Below the pieces are notes generated by a model that saw only the letters and a program-made list of their open reading frames with translations, was not told where the DNA came from and ran no database searches. This document shows, piece after piece, positions 28,828 to 38,600 of a stretch of DNA of 64,000 bases. The position numbers and the translations under genes were made by a program. Position 1 is the first letter of the stretch. Every line of letters starts with the position of its first letter. This DNA comes from Gallionella sp. (GTDB lineage Bacteria > Pseudomonadota > Gammaproteobacteria > Burkholderiales > Gallionellaceae). Location: assembly GCA_028707275.1 (NCBI GenBank), contig JAQTUP010000001.1, positions 248,001 through 312,000 of the forward strand, read 5' to 3'.

Positions 28828-29976
28828 TCAGATTCCTTTATTCATAAATTGCAGCGCGACCCAGGCCTGACCCAGCGAAATAGAACTATCGCCGGGTTGC
28901 TTTGAAGTCAGCACCTGCAAGCCCTGAGCGGCCAGTTCAGCCGACAAACTGCGCAATAAAATTTCGTTGTAAAAACAGCCGCCGCCCAGCGCAACATGGC
29001 GAAGCTCGCCTGCGGCGCGTTGCACCCATACGGCCAGCCCGGCGCTTACCGTGGCATGGAACAGCGCGGCGCCACAGGCCGCATCCGTGCAATCGGCCAG
29101 CTTTTCCAGCAAGGGCGAAAAATCCAGTACACCGTTTTCATCGATGCGCCAGCCCTCTTCCATCGGCTTGATCTGCCGTTGCGCCAGCTTTTGCAAGGCA
29201 ATCGCGGCTTCTGCTTCAAAATTCTGAATTTCGCACACGCCCAGAAGCCCCGCTGCGGCATCGAACAAGCGCCCCATGCTGCTCGTCACCGGACAGTTCA
29301 GGCGACGTTCCAGCATGGCGGCCACGGTCGCCGCACCCGACTGATTCGGAAAACGCTGCGCGATCTCGTCCCCTCGCCCCAGCTGATGCAACACCGCTGC
29401 CGCCATGCGCCACGGTTCCTTCGCGGCACGGTCGCCGCCCGGCATCAACATGTGCGCCAGATGCCCCAGCCGCCAAAACTCCGCCCCGTCAACCAGCAGC
29501 AACTCGCCACCCCAGGCCGTGCCATCCGTCCCCAGCCCCACCCCGTCCAGCGCCAGCCCCAGCACGGGTTCGGTATACCCGTGTTCGGCGCAGATGGCGG
29601 CGATATGCGCGTGGTGGTGTTGCACGGCGAGCGTCGGCAAGCCCCGCTTTTCTGCAAAAGACAATGCCAGCTGCGTGCTGTAGAAATCCGGGTGCAAGTC
29701 GTGTGCGACCATGGCTACAGGCAGCTGTGCGCACATGAGTTCCACCGTATCGACCAGCATCAACCGCGCCTCGATGCTGTCCAGATCGCCTATCAGTTCC
29801 GAGACCTGTGCCTGATCGCCTTGCGTGACGCAGATCGTATTTTTCAGCCACGCGCCACCGGCCAATACCGACAGCCCGGAACAAGGTAATAAAATTGGAT
29901 TTTTCAACCCAGACAACCCATTAACCACATCTCCCCCCACGCAGGGGGAGAGCCTGTGAGTGGATAGAAACTTCAT
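28828..29976 (-). CDS. hypF: Short HypF: Kae1-like carbamoyltransferase domain only
   Basis: The protein has 382 residues and matches only the C-terminal half of Hyp[42 protein letters not shown], and [26 protein letters not shown]. Full HypF is about 750 residues with acylphosphatase, zinc-finger and YrdC-like domains that make carbamoyl-AMP; these are absent here and upstream. About the first 22 residues come from a CTCCCCC-GGGGGAG repeat (about 29,926-29,955), so the true start may be further in. Stand-alone Kae1-like HypF forms exist in other genomes. The missing activation step must come from another gene or this pathway is impaired. Confidence 0.85.
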   Translation of the reverse strand: MKFLSTHRLSPCVGGDVVNGLSGLKNPILLPCSGLSVLAGGAWLKNTICVTQGDQAQVSELIGDLDSIEARLMLVDTVELMCAQLPVAMVAHDLHPDFYSTQLALSFAEKRGLPTLAVQHHHAHIAAICAEHGYTEPVLGLALDGVGLGTDGTAWGGELLLVDGAEFWRLGHLAHMLMPGGDRAAKEPWRMAAAVLHQLGRGDEIAQRFPNQSGAATVAAMLERRLNCPVTSSMGRLFDAAAGLLGVCEIQNFEAEAAIALQKLAQRQIKPMEEGWRIDENGVLDFSPLLEKLADCTDAACGAALFHATVSAGLAVWVQRAAGELRHVALGGGCFYNEILLRSLSAELAAQGLQVLTSKQPGDSSISLGQAWVALQFMNKGI

Positions 29977-30032
29977 TTTTCACGCGTTTACCCCTATCCT
30001 AACCTTCCCCCTGCAAGGGGGAAGGAACAGGG
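29926..30032. repeat. Two C/G-rich palindromic repeats between hypB and hypF
   Basis: One copy (CTCCCCCCACGCAGGGGGAG) lies in the start of hypF. Another (ACCCCTATCC..CCTTCCCCCTGCAAGGGGGAAGG, 29,990-30,027) encodes the last residues of HypB (VPSPLQGEG). Close relatives lie at 33,919, 34,708 and 34,766. Confidence 0.8.
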
Positions 30033-30886
30033 ATGTCCATAATGGACAATCCGGATTCAAGCTCAGGTGAAACAGCACACTGTGTTACCGCCTTGCGGCA
30101 GCCCGACCGTATCCAGTCCAGCCATTCAGGCATTCCCTCTCCACTGGCAGCCGAGATGCGGATGACTTGCAGGTCAGGATTAACCCTGTGCGCATAGGCA
30201 ATGGCAAGCTCGACATCGAATGCGAGGTAGGGCAGCAGATCGCACTTGTTGAGCAGCATCAGACTGGCTGCGCGAAACATGTCCGGATATTTGAGCGGCT
30301 TGTCTTCGCCTTCGGTCACCGACAGGATCACCACCTTGTGCGCCTCGCCCAGATCGAAGGCCGACGGACACACCAGATTGCCGACATTCTCGATCAGCAA
30401 CAGGCTGTCGTCCTGCAAAACAAGCTGATCCATCGCCTGCCCTACCATCTTCGCGTCCAGATGACAGCCGCGTCCTGTGTTGATCTGAATCGCGGGCGCG
30501 CCTGCGGCACGTATCCGCTCGGCATCATTTTCAGTCTGCTGATCGCCTTCGATCACGGCAAGCGGCAGCGCGCCATCGAGCATTGCGATGGTCTTCACTA
30601 GCAAGGTCGTCTTGCCCGAACCGGGACCGGACACCAGATTGAGCGCAAAAATGCCCTTCGCTGCCAGCTGCCTGCGATTTTCACCGGCATAGTCATTGTT
30701 CTTGGACAGCAGGTCGCGCTCTACCTGAATGAGGCGCAAATCCATCGGCGCCGCCTGATCCTGCGAAGAGGCCGCAGCATCAGCCCCGGGCACCCGAAAA
30801 CTGATCGCGCCGCCCCCAGGCGCACGCGCAGGACGCCGCCCGCTGATCAGCACATCACGACCCCCACACCCACAAGTTCCGCACAT
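29999..30886 (-). CDS. hypB: Hydrogenase nickel incorporation GTPase HypB
   Basis: The protein has 295 residues from the ATG at 30886, which gives the canonical MCGTCGCGG nickel site; a longer open frame exists upstream but is the shadow of hypA. The GTPase part has [25 protein letters not shown] and [10 protein letters not shown]. It inserts nickel with HypA. There is no long His-rich linker. The final residues (about 15) come from a palindromic repeat rather than conserved HypB sequence. Confidence 0.94.
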   Translation of the reverse strand: MCGTCGCGGRDVLISGRRPARAPGGGAISFRVPGADAAASSQDQAAPMDLRLIQVERDLLSKNNDYAGENRRQLAAKGIFALNLVSGPGSGKTTLLVKTIAMLDGALPLAVIEGDQQTENDAERIRAAGAPAIQINTGRGCHLDAKMVGQAMDQLVLQDDSLLLIENVGNLVCPSAFDLGEAHKVVILSVTEGEDKPLKYPDMFRAASLMLLNKCDLLPYLAFDVELAIAYAHRVNPDLQVIRISAASGEGMPEWLDWIRSGCRKAVTQCAVSPELESGLSIMDIPVPSPLQGEG

Positions 30887-30903
30887 AAATTTTCCCGGTT
30901 GAA

Positions 30904-31245
30904 CTATTCGACGGCTAAATCTTTCACTCGCATCACACCGCCTGCCGTGATTTGCAGGCGCGAACTGCCGCAGGAGGAACACAGTCCGTATATTTCCTGC
31001 ATGGGCATGCAAAATCCACAGTCCTGACAGCGCCCCTCGCCCGGCGTCTCGATGATCTGCAACAAAGCGCCTTCCGCGATGCTGCCCGCCATCACCGCAT
31101 CGAAACAAAAACGCATGGCGTCGGGTTCGACGGAGGACAGCTGCCCGATTTCCAGCACCACGCAGCGCACACGCTGAAAATGCTGTGCGCGCGCCGATTC
31201 CTCGATGATCTGCCGCACATTCTCGGCCAGCGACAGCTCATGCAT
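30904..31245 (-). CDS. hypA: Hydrogenase nickel incorporation protein HypA
   Basis: The protein has 113 residues from the ATG at 31245, chosen because HypA needs an N-terminal MHE (His2 binds nickel). The zinc site is CQDCGFC..CSSCGSS. It lies 17 bp upstream of hypB and works with it. Confidence 0.95.
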   Translation of the reverse strand: MHELSLAENVRQIIEESARAQHFQRVRCVVLEIGQLSSVEPDAMRFCFDAVMAGSIAEGALLQIIETPGEGRCQDCGFCMPMQEIYGLCSSCGSSRLQITAGGVMRVKDLAVE

Positions 31246-31350
31246 ATGAACATGAAGCTCGCGCTGCAAAACCTTGTCCCCCTCGCCCGTAAACGTGCGA
31301 GGGCGGGGAACGAGATGCGGGCATGATGATTTGCATCTTTGCCATGCCCG

Positions 31351-31944
31351 TCAGCCGACGAAAAACAGTGCGCCGCCGAACAGCGCTATCGACGCCCCTG
31401 CCAGACGAAACCACTGCACACGCCCGGTTTTGGCAAGCAAAGTTGCCATGCCGACACCCGTCAGATGCAGCGCTGCGGTGGAGAGCATAAAGCCCGACAT
31501 ATAGGTAAAACCGGATGCGCTATACGGCATTTCAGCGCCGTGCGCATATCCGTGGAACAGCGCAAAAAACCCGACGAGCGTAAGACTCACGCTCAGCGGC
31601 GGACGGATTGCGGCAGCGATCAACACACCCGGCACCAGCATTGAGGCGAGTATGCCGCCCTCGACGAAGGGCAAAGGAATCGCCTTCATGCCCAGCAGCC
31701 CACCCAAAGCCATGACGAAGATAAAGGTCAGCGGCGCCAACCACAGCCCGCCCATCTGCCTCGCCCACAAGCCGACAGCGATCATCGCACAGAGGTGGTC
31801 GAGTCCTGTAAAAGGATGGAGCATGCCATGCACCCAGCCGACAGCCTCCCCAATACCTGCATGGGCTTGTGCAAGATTCGGCGCAAGAACCAGCAGCGAC
31901 AGAAGTATTTTGAGCATTAATCGAGCATGTAATGAGATGGTCAT
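31351..31944 (-). CDS. hupE: HupE/UreJ-family membrane protein
   Basis: The protein has about 197 residues from ATG 31944. A signal sequence is followed by HAG..GWVHGMLHPFTGLDHLCAMIAVGLW, the His-rich HupE/UreJ signature, and about five further membrane segments (including the FHGYAHGAEMP motif). Family members are nickel or cobalt permeases. It heads the hyp gene group, consistent with nickel supply for the hydrogenase. A repeat (CCCTCGCCCGTAAACGTGCGAGGG) lies between it and hypA. Confidence 0.9.
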   Translation of the reverse strand: MTISLHARLMLKILLSLLVLAPNLAQAHAGIGEAVGWVHGMLHPFTGLDHLCAMIAVGLWARQMGGLWLAPLTFIFVMALGGLLGMKAIPLPFVEGGILASMLVPGVLIAAAIRPPLSVSLTLVGFFALFHGYAHGAEMPYSASGFTYMSGFMLSTAALHLTGVGMATLLAKTGRVQWFRLAGASIALFGGALFFVG

Positions 31945-32092
31945 GTCAGTCCCGCTGTGATCGTTCAGGTCGAGTAGCTTAACCCATACGGATGCCGATT
32001 GCATGACGATCTGCCCCGACTATCAAACCCGGCTGCATGGGCGTAAGATACGCTGCATGAACCGGGATATTTTTCCGCCAGAGGGCACTCTC

Positions 32093-33895
32093 ATGGTCAG
32101 TCAAATCAACACGCATGCAGGATACCTGGATACGATACTGGATCGCCGCCAGCACAACGCCCACAATTTGTTGCAGATTTTGATCGAGGCTCAGGAGCAC
32201 TACGGGTATATCCACCCCGATGCGCTTGACTATCTGAGCGAGCATCTGCAACTGCCACGCGCCAGGATTGAAGGCGTGGCGGGCTTTTATTCCTTCCTCC
32301 ATCTGAGGCCTGCGGGCGTCTATCGCGTATTGTTCTCCGACAACATCATCGACCGCATGGCGGGCAGCCTGGATCTGATGGCCGGCATGTGCAGCCAGTT
32401 GTGGGTGGAGCCTGGCAAGGTATCCGAAGACGGGCAGCTTTGTATCAGCACCACCTCCTGCACCGGCATGTGCGACCAGGGGCCTGCGATGCTGGTGAAC
32501 AACCTGGCCATCAACCGGCTCGATGCGTCCCGCGTGAATGCTATCTGTGAACTGATCCGCGAGCAGGTGCCCGTCACCGCCTGGCCTGTCAGCTTTTTTT
32601 CGATAGAAGATAACATCCGCCGCCGCGACATCCTGCTGGAGAGTCATTTTATCTCAGGATCGGCACTGAACGCCCTGATACAGCGCGGCACGCAACAGAC
32701 TTTGCAGGAGATCAAGACTTCCAGGCTGCGCGGACGCGGCGGGGCCGGCTTTTCGACCGGCGCAAAATGGGAGCTTTGCCGCGCGGCGACCGGGGATCAG
32801 CACTATGTCGTGTGCAATGCAGACGAAGGGGAGCCTGGCACCTTCAAGGATCGCGTCCTGTTAAATAACTTCGCCGACATGGTGTTCGAGGGCATGACGC
32901 TCTGCGCGCGCATCGTCGGTGCGGCGAAGGGCTTCCTCTACCTGCGGGGGGAATACCGTTATCTGCTGGATCATTTGCAGGCGGTGTTGCAGCATCGTCG
33001 CCAGCTGAACCTGCTGGGAGAGGCCATACTCGGTCTTGATGATTTTAATTTCGACATCGAAATCCATCTGGGCGCGGGCGCCTATATCTGTGGCGAAGAA
33101 TCCGCCCTGATCGAATCAATGGAGGGCAAACGCGGCACGCCGCGCAATCGCCCGCCCTTCCCCGTCACGAACGGCTATCTCGACCAGCCGACGGTGGTCA
33201 ACAATGTGGAGACTTTCGCGGCCGCCAGCCTGATCGGCCTGCGAGGGGGAGACTGGTATGCCCAGATCGGCACCGACACTTCCAGCGGCACCAAGATTCT
33301 TTCAGTGTCAGGCGATTGTGAGCGCCCCGGGCTGTACGAATATCCCTTCGGTGTGAGCGTCTGTCAGGTGCTCAGTGATTGTGGCGCACAGGATACGCAG
33401 GCGGTGCAGATCAGCGGCCCGTCGGGCATGTGCATCGCGCCCGATGAATTTTCAAGACGCATCGCCTTCGACGACATACCGACTGCGGGCGCCTTCATGG
33501 TCTTCAACCGGAGCCGCGACATGTTTGAAGTGGCGCGCAACTTCGTACACTTTTTCGCGCATGAGAGTTGCGGGTTTTGCACGCCTTGCCGGGTAGGCAC
33601 GTCCTTGCTATCCAACATGATGGACAAGCTAAGTCATGGTCACGGCTCACCCTATGACTTTGCCGAAATCGAAAAGCTCAATGTGTTGTTGCAGTCCACC
33701 AGTCACTGCGGGCTGGGCCACTCGGCCTGCAACCCGGTGCTCGACACCATTGCGCGATTTCGCCCGGCCTATGAAAAGCGACTGGCGCACAAGGAATTCG
33801 TCCCGGCTTTCGATCTCGATCACGCACTGTCCCAAGCACGCCAGATGACCGGGCGCGATGACACGGGCGCCCACCTGGAGAGAAGCGATGTTTAA
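32093..33895 (+). CDS. hoxF: NAD-reducing hydrogenase diaphorase subunit HoxF
   Basis: The protein has 600 residues from ATG 32093, which has AGAGGG upstream; ATG 32057 is an alternative. The NuoE-like part (1-165) contains TTSCTGMCDQGPAML, with Cys123 and Cys127. The NuoF-like part has RLRGRGGAGFSTGAKW (211-226) and CNADEGEPGTFKDR for FMN/NADH, and ESCGFCTPCRVGT plus CGLGHSACNP for a [4Fe-4S] cluster. The first cysteine pair of a NuoE [2Fe-2S] site is not evident. It passes electrons between NAD(H) and HoxU. It is divergent from hupE. Confidence 0.95.
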   Translation: MVSQINTHAGYLDTILDRRQHNAHNLLQILIEAQEHYGYIHPDALDYLSEHLQLPRARIEGVAGFYSFLHLRPAGVYRVLFSDNIIDRMAGSLDLMAGMCSQLWVEPGKVSEDGQLCISTTSCTGMCDQGPAMLVNNLAINRLDASRVNAICELIREQVPVTAWPVSFFSIEDNIRRRDILLESHFISGSALNALIQRGTQQTLQEIKTSRLRGRGGAGFSTGAKWELCRAATGDQHYVVCNADEGEPGTFKDRVLLNNFADMVFEGMTLCARIVGAAKGFLYLRGEYRYLLDHLQAVLQHRRQLNLLGEAILGLDDFNFDIEIHLGAGAYICGEESALIESMEGKRGTPRNRPPFPVTNGYLDQPTVVNNVETFAAASLIGLRGGDWYAQIGTDTSSGTKILSVSGDCERPGLYEYPFGVSVCQVLSDCGAQDTQAVQISGPSGMCIAPDEFSRRIAFDDIPTAGAFMVFNRSRDMFEVARNFVHFFAHESCGFCTPCRVGTSLLSNMMDKLSHGHGSPYDFAEIEKLNVLLQSTSHCGLGHSACNPVLDTIARFRPAYEKRLAHKEFVPAFDLDHALSQARQMTGRDDTGAHLERSDV

Positions 33896-33918
33896 TAATT
33901 ATCTTTTATCGCATGCCC

Positions 33919-33950
33919 TTTCCCCAGCTTGCGGGGGAAAGTTGAAAAGG
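33919..33950. repeat. Palindromic repeat between hoxF and hoxU
   Basis: CCCTTTCCCCAGCTTGCGGGGGAAAG is followed by TTGAAAAGGGG, which also supplies the purine-rich ribosome site for hoxU. It belongs to the same C/G-rich family as the copies in hypB and before hoxY. Confidence 0.7.
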
Positions 33951-33961
33951 GGGGCGCAGCG

Positions 33962-34678
33962 ATGAGTCAAAATAATACATTTACCCTGGATGGCAAGACT
34001 GTCCCGTTTACTGACGGGCAGACCATCATTCAGGCGGCGATGGCCGCAGGCGTATATATCCCGCACCTGTGTTTCAATCCCGAGTTCAAACCGCATGGCT
34101 CGTGCAAGCTTTGCACGGTAAAAGCCAACGGTCGCCAGACGTCCTCCTGCACCCAGCACCCGCTGCCTGACATGAGGGTGGAGAGCGATACGCCCGAGAT
34201 CAACGATGAGCGACGCGCGCTGTTGCAGATGCTGTTCGTCGAGGGGAACCACTTCTGCCCGTCCTGCGAGAAGAGCGGCAACTGCCAGCTGCAGGCCACC
34301 GCCTATGAACTCAAGATGATGTCGCCGCACTTCGATCAGTTTTTTCCTGACCGCCCGCTGGACGCCTCGCATCCTGAATACCTGCTCGACTACAACCGCT
34401 GCATCCTGTGCTCGCTTTGTGTGCGCGCAAGCATTGATGTCGACGGCAAGAACGTGTTCGCCCTGTCAGGGCGCGGCATCAAGAGCCATCTGATCGTCAA
34501 TGCAAAATCGGGTCGTCTGGCGGACACCGATTTCTCGGGGGATGACAAGGCGGCGCACGTATGCCCGGTCGGCGTCATCCTGAAAAAACGCGTAGGCTTT
34601 GCCACGCCCATAGGACAACGCACCTTCGACGAGCAGCCCATCAGTGCCACGCCCCATCCAACCGTGAAAGGCGCCTGA
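33962..34678 (+). CDS. hoxU: NAD-reducing hydrogenase diaphorase subunit HoxU
   Basis: The protein has 238 residues from ATG 33962. It binds an N-terminal [2Fe-2S] cluster (Cys37, 48, 51, 63), a His97/Cys99/Cys102/Cys108 [4Fe-4S] cluster, and at least one more [4Fe-4S] cluster (CILCSLC, with HVCPVG downstream). It links HoxF to the hydrogenase dimer HoxYH. The order hoxF-hoxU-hoxY matches group 3d hydrogenase operons. Confidence 0.95.
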   Translation: MSQNNTFTLDGKTVPFTDGQTIIQAAMAAGVYIPHLCFNPEFKPHGSCKLCTVKANGRQTSSCTQHPLPDMRVESDTPEINDERRALLQMLFVEGNHFCPSCEKSGNCQLQATAYELKMMSPHFDQFFPDRPLDASHPEYLLDYNRCILCSLCVRASIDVDGKNVFALSGRGIKSHLIVNAKSGRLADTDFSGDDKAAHVCPVGVILKKRVGFATPIGQRTFDEQPISATPHPTVKGA

Positions 34679-34699
34679 GATGAATGCAAATAATCCATT

Positions 34700-34812
34700 A
34701 ACAGGAACATCCCCTCCCCCTTGCAGGGGGAGGTTGAGGGAGGGGGTATACCGCCTCGCTGTTCTACCCCTATCCCAACCTTCCCCCTGCAAGGGGGAAG
34801 GAGCAGGTGTCA
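34700..34812. repeat. Pair of palindromic repeats between hoxU and hoxY
   Basis: Two copies of the C/G-rich element lie head to head (34,708-34,747 and 34,766-34,806; the second reads CCTTCCCCCTGCAAGGGGGAAGG). They make the hoxU-hoxY gap 153 bp, unusual inside a hox operon. They could fold into stable mRNA stems affecting hoxY expression. Confidence 0.8.
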
Positions 34813-34831
34813 CTATTGCGGGTAATCCGGG

Positions 34832-35380
34832 ATGAATACAGAAACTAAAAAACTGAGGGTTGCGACCACCTCCCTTGCTGGGTGCTTCGGCTGCCACATG
34901 TCGTTTCTGGATATAGACGAGCGTCTGCTGGATTTGCTGCAACGGGTCGAATTCGACCGCTCGCCGCTGACCGACATCAAGCATTGCGGCCCCTGCGACA
35001 TCGGCATCGTCGAAGGAGGGCTGTGCAATGCCGAGAACGTGCATGTGTTGCGCGAATTCCGTGCAAACTGCAAGATACTGATCGCCATCGGCGCATGCGC
35101 CATCAACGGCGGCTTGCCCGCCCAGCGCAACCACTTAGCCCTGGCCACCATTCTGGAAGAGGTCTATCACGCGCAACACGGTCTGGTCGCAGGCTTCATC
35201 CCGAACGATCCCGAGCTGCCGCTGCCGCTGGACAAGGTACACCCGATACATGAGGTGGTGAAAGTCGATTATTTCATTCCCGGTTGCCCGCCCTCTGCGG
35301 ATGCGATCTGGAAAGTGCTCACCGACCTGCTCTCAGGCCGAGAGCCTGAACTGGGCCACGGCCTGATCCATTACGATTAA
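34832..35380 (+). CDS. hoxY: NAD-reducing hydrogenase small subunit HoxY
   Basis: The protein has 182 residues. SLAGCFGCHMSFLD (Cys18, Cys21), GACAINGG and PGCPPSAD supply the four cysteines of the proximal [4Fe-4S] cluster. It pairs with HoxH, the NiFe catalytic subunit. No hoxH or hoxW follows: the next gene is an unrelated signalling gene, and a repeat end starts 33 bp after the stop. Confidence 0.95.
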   Translation: MNTETKKLRVATTSLAGCFGCHMSFLDIDERLLDLLQRVEFDRSPLTDIKHCGPCDIGIVEGGLCNAENVHVLREFRANCKILIAIGACAINGGLPAQRNHLALATILEEVYHAQHGLVAGFIPNDPELPLPLDKVHPIHEVVKVDYFIPGCPPSADAIWKVLTDLLSGREPELGHGLIHYD

Positions 35381-35935
35381 CTGACGTCGTGCAGCCACAT
35401 CGGTCAATCCTCAACCCTGATTTTTTGAGCTTGTGCGTAACATCAGTCATGACTTTGAGCGATACGATCACGAGCTGGCAATATAAAACCACTGCCCGGT
35501 AATCACCCTGCTCAACTCCGTCGATTATCTGAACATGCGAACGATAAAATGCGCAGACTCAGTATTCCACAGCAAGAAGACAGTTATTCGAAAATGAGCG
35601 GGCCTGACAATTGCCACCGGTCGGGGTAACAATCGCAACAAACCTGATTATTTTGGCTGGCAGGAAGATGCCATCAGCGCTAGGGTCTGACAGGCGGCTG
35701 AAAAATACTAATTTATTTTCCCGTACCCGCCATACATGGAATTCCATACTCAAACAAATCTCCTTACGTGCGATAACACACGGAGCTTGTCAGACAAAAT
35801 CGCTACGCTGACAGCCTGCCAGATGTCATATAGCCAACAAAAAAATCGACAGTTTCTCGGCGCTGCACTTTGATTTCAAATAGCACTTCGTACGTAATCC
35901 AAAATCCAGGGATTTTTGAGGATTCAGGGAATGGC
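35381..35935. other. Intergenic region after hoxY with a solo repeat end
   Basis: Bases 35,413-35,447 (AACCCTGATTTTTTGAGC..TAACATCAGT) match the right end of the element at 2281-2315 at 34 of 35 positions. The remaining 490 bp contain no supported gene. I looked for a HoxH remnant (such as the C-terminal DPCxxC motif) and saw none. Confidence 0.7.
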
Positions 35936-38569
35936 ATGAACAGGAAGCATGTACAGCCAGATGCGGATCAACTGCGCAGAGCCGCCGAGGCTAAGCTGGC
36001 AGGCGAACAACTGCCCGACATGCCGGATCGTTCTGCAAAAACATTGCTGCATGAATTGCATGTGCATCAGATTGAGCTTGAGATGCAGAATGAAACCTTG
36101 CGCCGTGCGCATATCGAGATGGAAGCATCTCGCGATCGCTATGTGGATCTGTATGATTTTTCTCCAGTCAGTTATCTGACACTCAGCAGCGCAGGCACGA
36201 TTACCGAGGCAAATCTCACCGCTGCAGATTTGTTCGCTGCCGAGCGCCGTAAATTGATCAAGCGTCGTTTTGCAAACTTTGTCGTGCCGGAAGATGTCGA
36301 CCACTGGCATCAGTATTTTCTGCGTGTCCAGCAATCTGACAAGCCGCAAAATTGCGAACTGTCACTCAGGCGCGCTGACGGTTTCCGTTTTGATGTCCAC
36401 CTGAATGCACAGCGCATGGAAAATGGCAGGGGCGGATACACCGTGCGCGTTGCGCTGACCGACATCACCGAAGCCAGGCAGATAGAGGCCGACTTGCGCA
36501 GGCTGCACGAAATGGAAGCGCAGGCAGTTGCTCGCGAGAAAGAGGAATACGCTTATCAGGAGTGGGTCAATGCAATGAATGCGGTGAACGATCCGATCTT
36601 CCTGCACGACAGAGAATTCCGTGTCCTGCGTTGCAATAAGGCTTACCAGCAATGTGCGGCCCTGCCCTTAAAACAAATCATCGGTCAGCGCTACTACGAA
36701 ATCTTCCCGATAACGCATGCACCGGCATGCGACTGCCTGCAGACACTTGAAAATGCAGAAGCAGAAAATAAAGAAGAAATGATCGGTGACACAAGTTTCC
36801 GCTCGCGCGCCTTTGCTATCCATGATGCGCAGGGTATTTATCTCTACTCAGTACATATCATGGAAGATATTACCGAGCGCAAAAAAGCAATGTCAAAACA
36901 GAATATTGCAGCTATCGTCTTCGAGGCGCAGGAGGGAATGTTAGTGACCGATGCCAACGGAATGATTCTTACCGTGAACCGCTCATTCACCAAAATCACG
37001 GGTTATCTGGCTGAAGAGGTGATAGGCAAAAATCCGCGCATTCTGAGCTCAGGACGACATGACAAAAATTTTTATGACGCGATGTGGGCGAGCCTCAATC
37101 ATCTGGGTTACTGGGAAGGTGAAATCTGGAACAAGCGTAAAAATGGTGAAGCCTATCCGGAGCATCTTTGCATCACAGCCGTAAAAGATAAAGAAGGCGT
37201 GATCAAGAATTACGTTGCGACGCTAACCGATATCATCATGAATCGGGATGCAGCGGAAGAAATTCAGCATCTGGCGTTCTATGACACGCTGACACGTTTG
37301 CCCAATCGGCGACTCCTGCTGGAAAGACTCAAACTAGCACAAGTTTCCAGTACACGAACCGGACATTACGGCGCAATACTATTTCTGGATCTGGATAATT
37401 TCAAGGCGCTTAACGATACACTGGGGCATGACATCGGTGATCTGTTGCTGCAAGCCGTTGCACAACGGCTTGAATCCTGTGTCCGTGAAGGAGATACCGT
37501 GTCGCGCCTGGGCGGCGACGAATTTGTCGTTATAATTAATGAATTAAGTGATCAAGATTTGGAAGCCGCCGCGCAGTCAAAAGCCGTCGGGGAAAAAATT
37601 CTCAATGAACTCAATCTGCCGTATCAGCTTGCCTCATACGAGCATCGCAGCACGCCCAGCATAGGGGTTAACCTTTTTGTCGGTCACACAATCAGTATTG
37701 AAGAATTGCTCAAGCAGTCCGATATCGCCATGTATCAGGCCAAGAAAAACGGTCGAAATACCTTGCAGTTCTTTGATCCTGCAATGCAGGAAAGTATCAT
37801 CAGACGGGCCCGGATGGAGACTCAGTTGCAGACAGCACTTGAAAAGCGGCAGTTTCAGTTGTACTACCAGGTTCAGGTGGATAGTGACGGTCGGGCTTTA
37901 GGCGCGGAAGTCTTGATACGCTGGAATCATCCGGAGCGGGGGGTAATCCACCCTGTACAGTTTATCCCGCTGGCAGAAGAAACCGGCCAGATACTACCGA
38001 TCGGGCACTGGGTGCTGGATACAGCCTGTGCGCAGCTTGCCCTGTGGCAGCAAAACGATCTCACCCGCCATCTGACCCTGTCGGTCAACGTGAGCGCCAG
38101 ACAATTCCATCAAGATAACTTTGTCGGTCAAGTTCGCCAGGTGTTGCTGCAACATGCAATTAATCCGGCGAAATTAAAGCTGGAGCCGACCGAAAGTATT
38201 CTGCTCGAAAATATAGAAGAAGCTGTAGAAACCATGAACGCACTGAAAAAGCTCGGCGTTCAATTTGCGCTGGACGATTTCGGGACGGGATTTTCGTCGC
38301 TGCAATACCTGAAGCGTCTGCCTTTAAATCAGCTCAAGATAGATCAGTCCTTTGTCAGAGATCTCGTTTCAGGGGAAAATGATCAGGCGATTGTGCGAAC
38401 CATCATCGCCATGGCACATGGTTTGAATCTGGATGTGATTGCTGAAGGCGTTGAAACGAAAGAACAACTGCAAATTCTCCAGGAAAATGGCTGCCAGCAC
38501 TTTCAGGGCTATCTGTTTGGCAACCCTGTACCGATTGAGCAATTTGAGCTGCCGCCGCAGCATGAATAA
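35936..38569 (+). CDS. PAS-PAS-PAS-GGDEF-EAL signalling protein
   Basis: The protein has 877 residues from ATG 35936, which has AGGGA five bases upstream; a TTG at 35870 is less likely. Three PAS-like sensor domains (about 60-190, 200-315, 325-430) precede a diguanylate cyclase domain with an intact RLGGDEFV site and an EAL domain with AEVLIRW, DDFGTGFSS, KIDQSFVRD and AEGVET. Both enzymatic sites look usable, so it may make or degrade cyclic di-GMP, depending on the sensed signal. There is no membrane segment. It stands alone after the truncated hox operon. Confidence 0.93.
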   Translation: MNRKHVQPDADQLRRAAEAKLAGEQLPDMPDRSAKTLLHELHVHQIELEMQNETLRRAHIEMEASRDRYVDLYDFSPVSYLTLSSAGTITEANLTAADLFAAERRKLIKRRFANFVVPEDVDHWHQYFLRVQQSDKPQNCELSLRRADGFRFDVHLNAQRMENGRGGYTVRVALTDITEARQIEADLRRLHEMEAQAVAREKEEYAYQEWVNAMNAVNDPIFLHDREFRVLRCNKAYQQCAALPLKQIIGQRYYEIFPITHAPACDCLQTLENAEAENKEEMIGDTSFRSRAFAIHDAQGIYLYSVHIMEDITERKKAMSKQNIAAIVFEAQEGMLVTDANGMILTVNRSFTKITGYLAEEVIGKNPRILSSGRHDKNFYDAMWASLNHLGYWEGEIWNKRKNGEAYPEHLCITAVKDKEGVIKNYVATLTDIIMNRDAAEEIQHLAFYDTLTRLPNRRLLLERLKLAQVSSTRTGHYGAILFLDLDNFKALNDTLGHDIGDLLLQAVAQRLESCVREGDTVSRLGGDEFVVIINELSDQDLEAAAQSKAVGEKILNELNLPYQLASYEHRSTPSIGVNLFVGHTISIEELLKQSDIAMYQAKKNGRNTLQFFDPAMQESIIRRARMETQLQTALEKRQFQLYYQVQVDSDGRALGAEVLIRWNHPERGVIHPVQFIPLAEETGQILPIGHWVLDTACAQLALWQQNDLTRHLTLSVNVSARQFHQDNFVGQVRQVLLQHAINPAKLKLEPTESILLENIEEAVETMNALKKLGVQFALDDFGTGFSSLQYLKRLPLNQLKIDQSFVRDLVSGENDQAIVRTIIAMAHGLNLDVIAEGVETKEQLQILQENGCQHFQGYLFGNPVPIEQFELPPQHE

Positions 38570-38600
38570 TTTAATGCAGATATTATTGTTTTTCCGTGAT

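Noticed and set aside
35450-35870. Remnant of hoxH after hoxY
   Set aside because: No frame shows large-subunit motifs such as RxCGxC or DPCxxC.
37860-37930. Degenerate EAL domain (EVL instead of EAL)
   Set aside because: The essential Glu is kept and EVL is a common active variant; other EAL motifs are intact.
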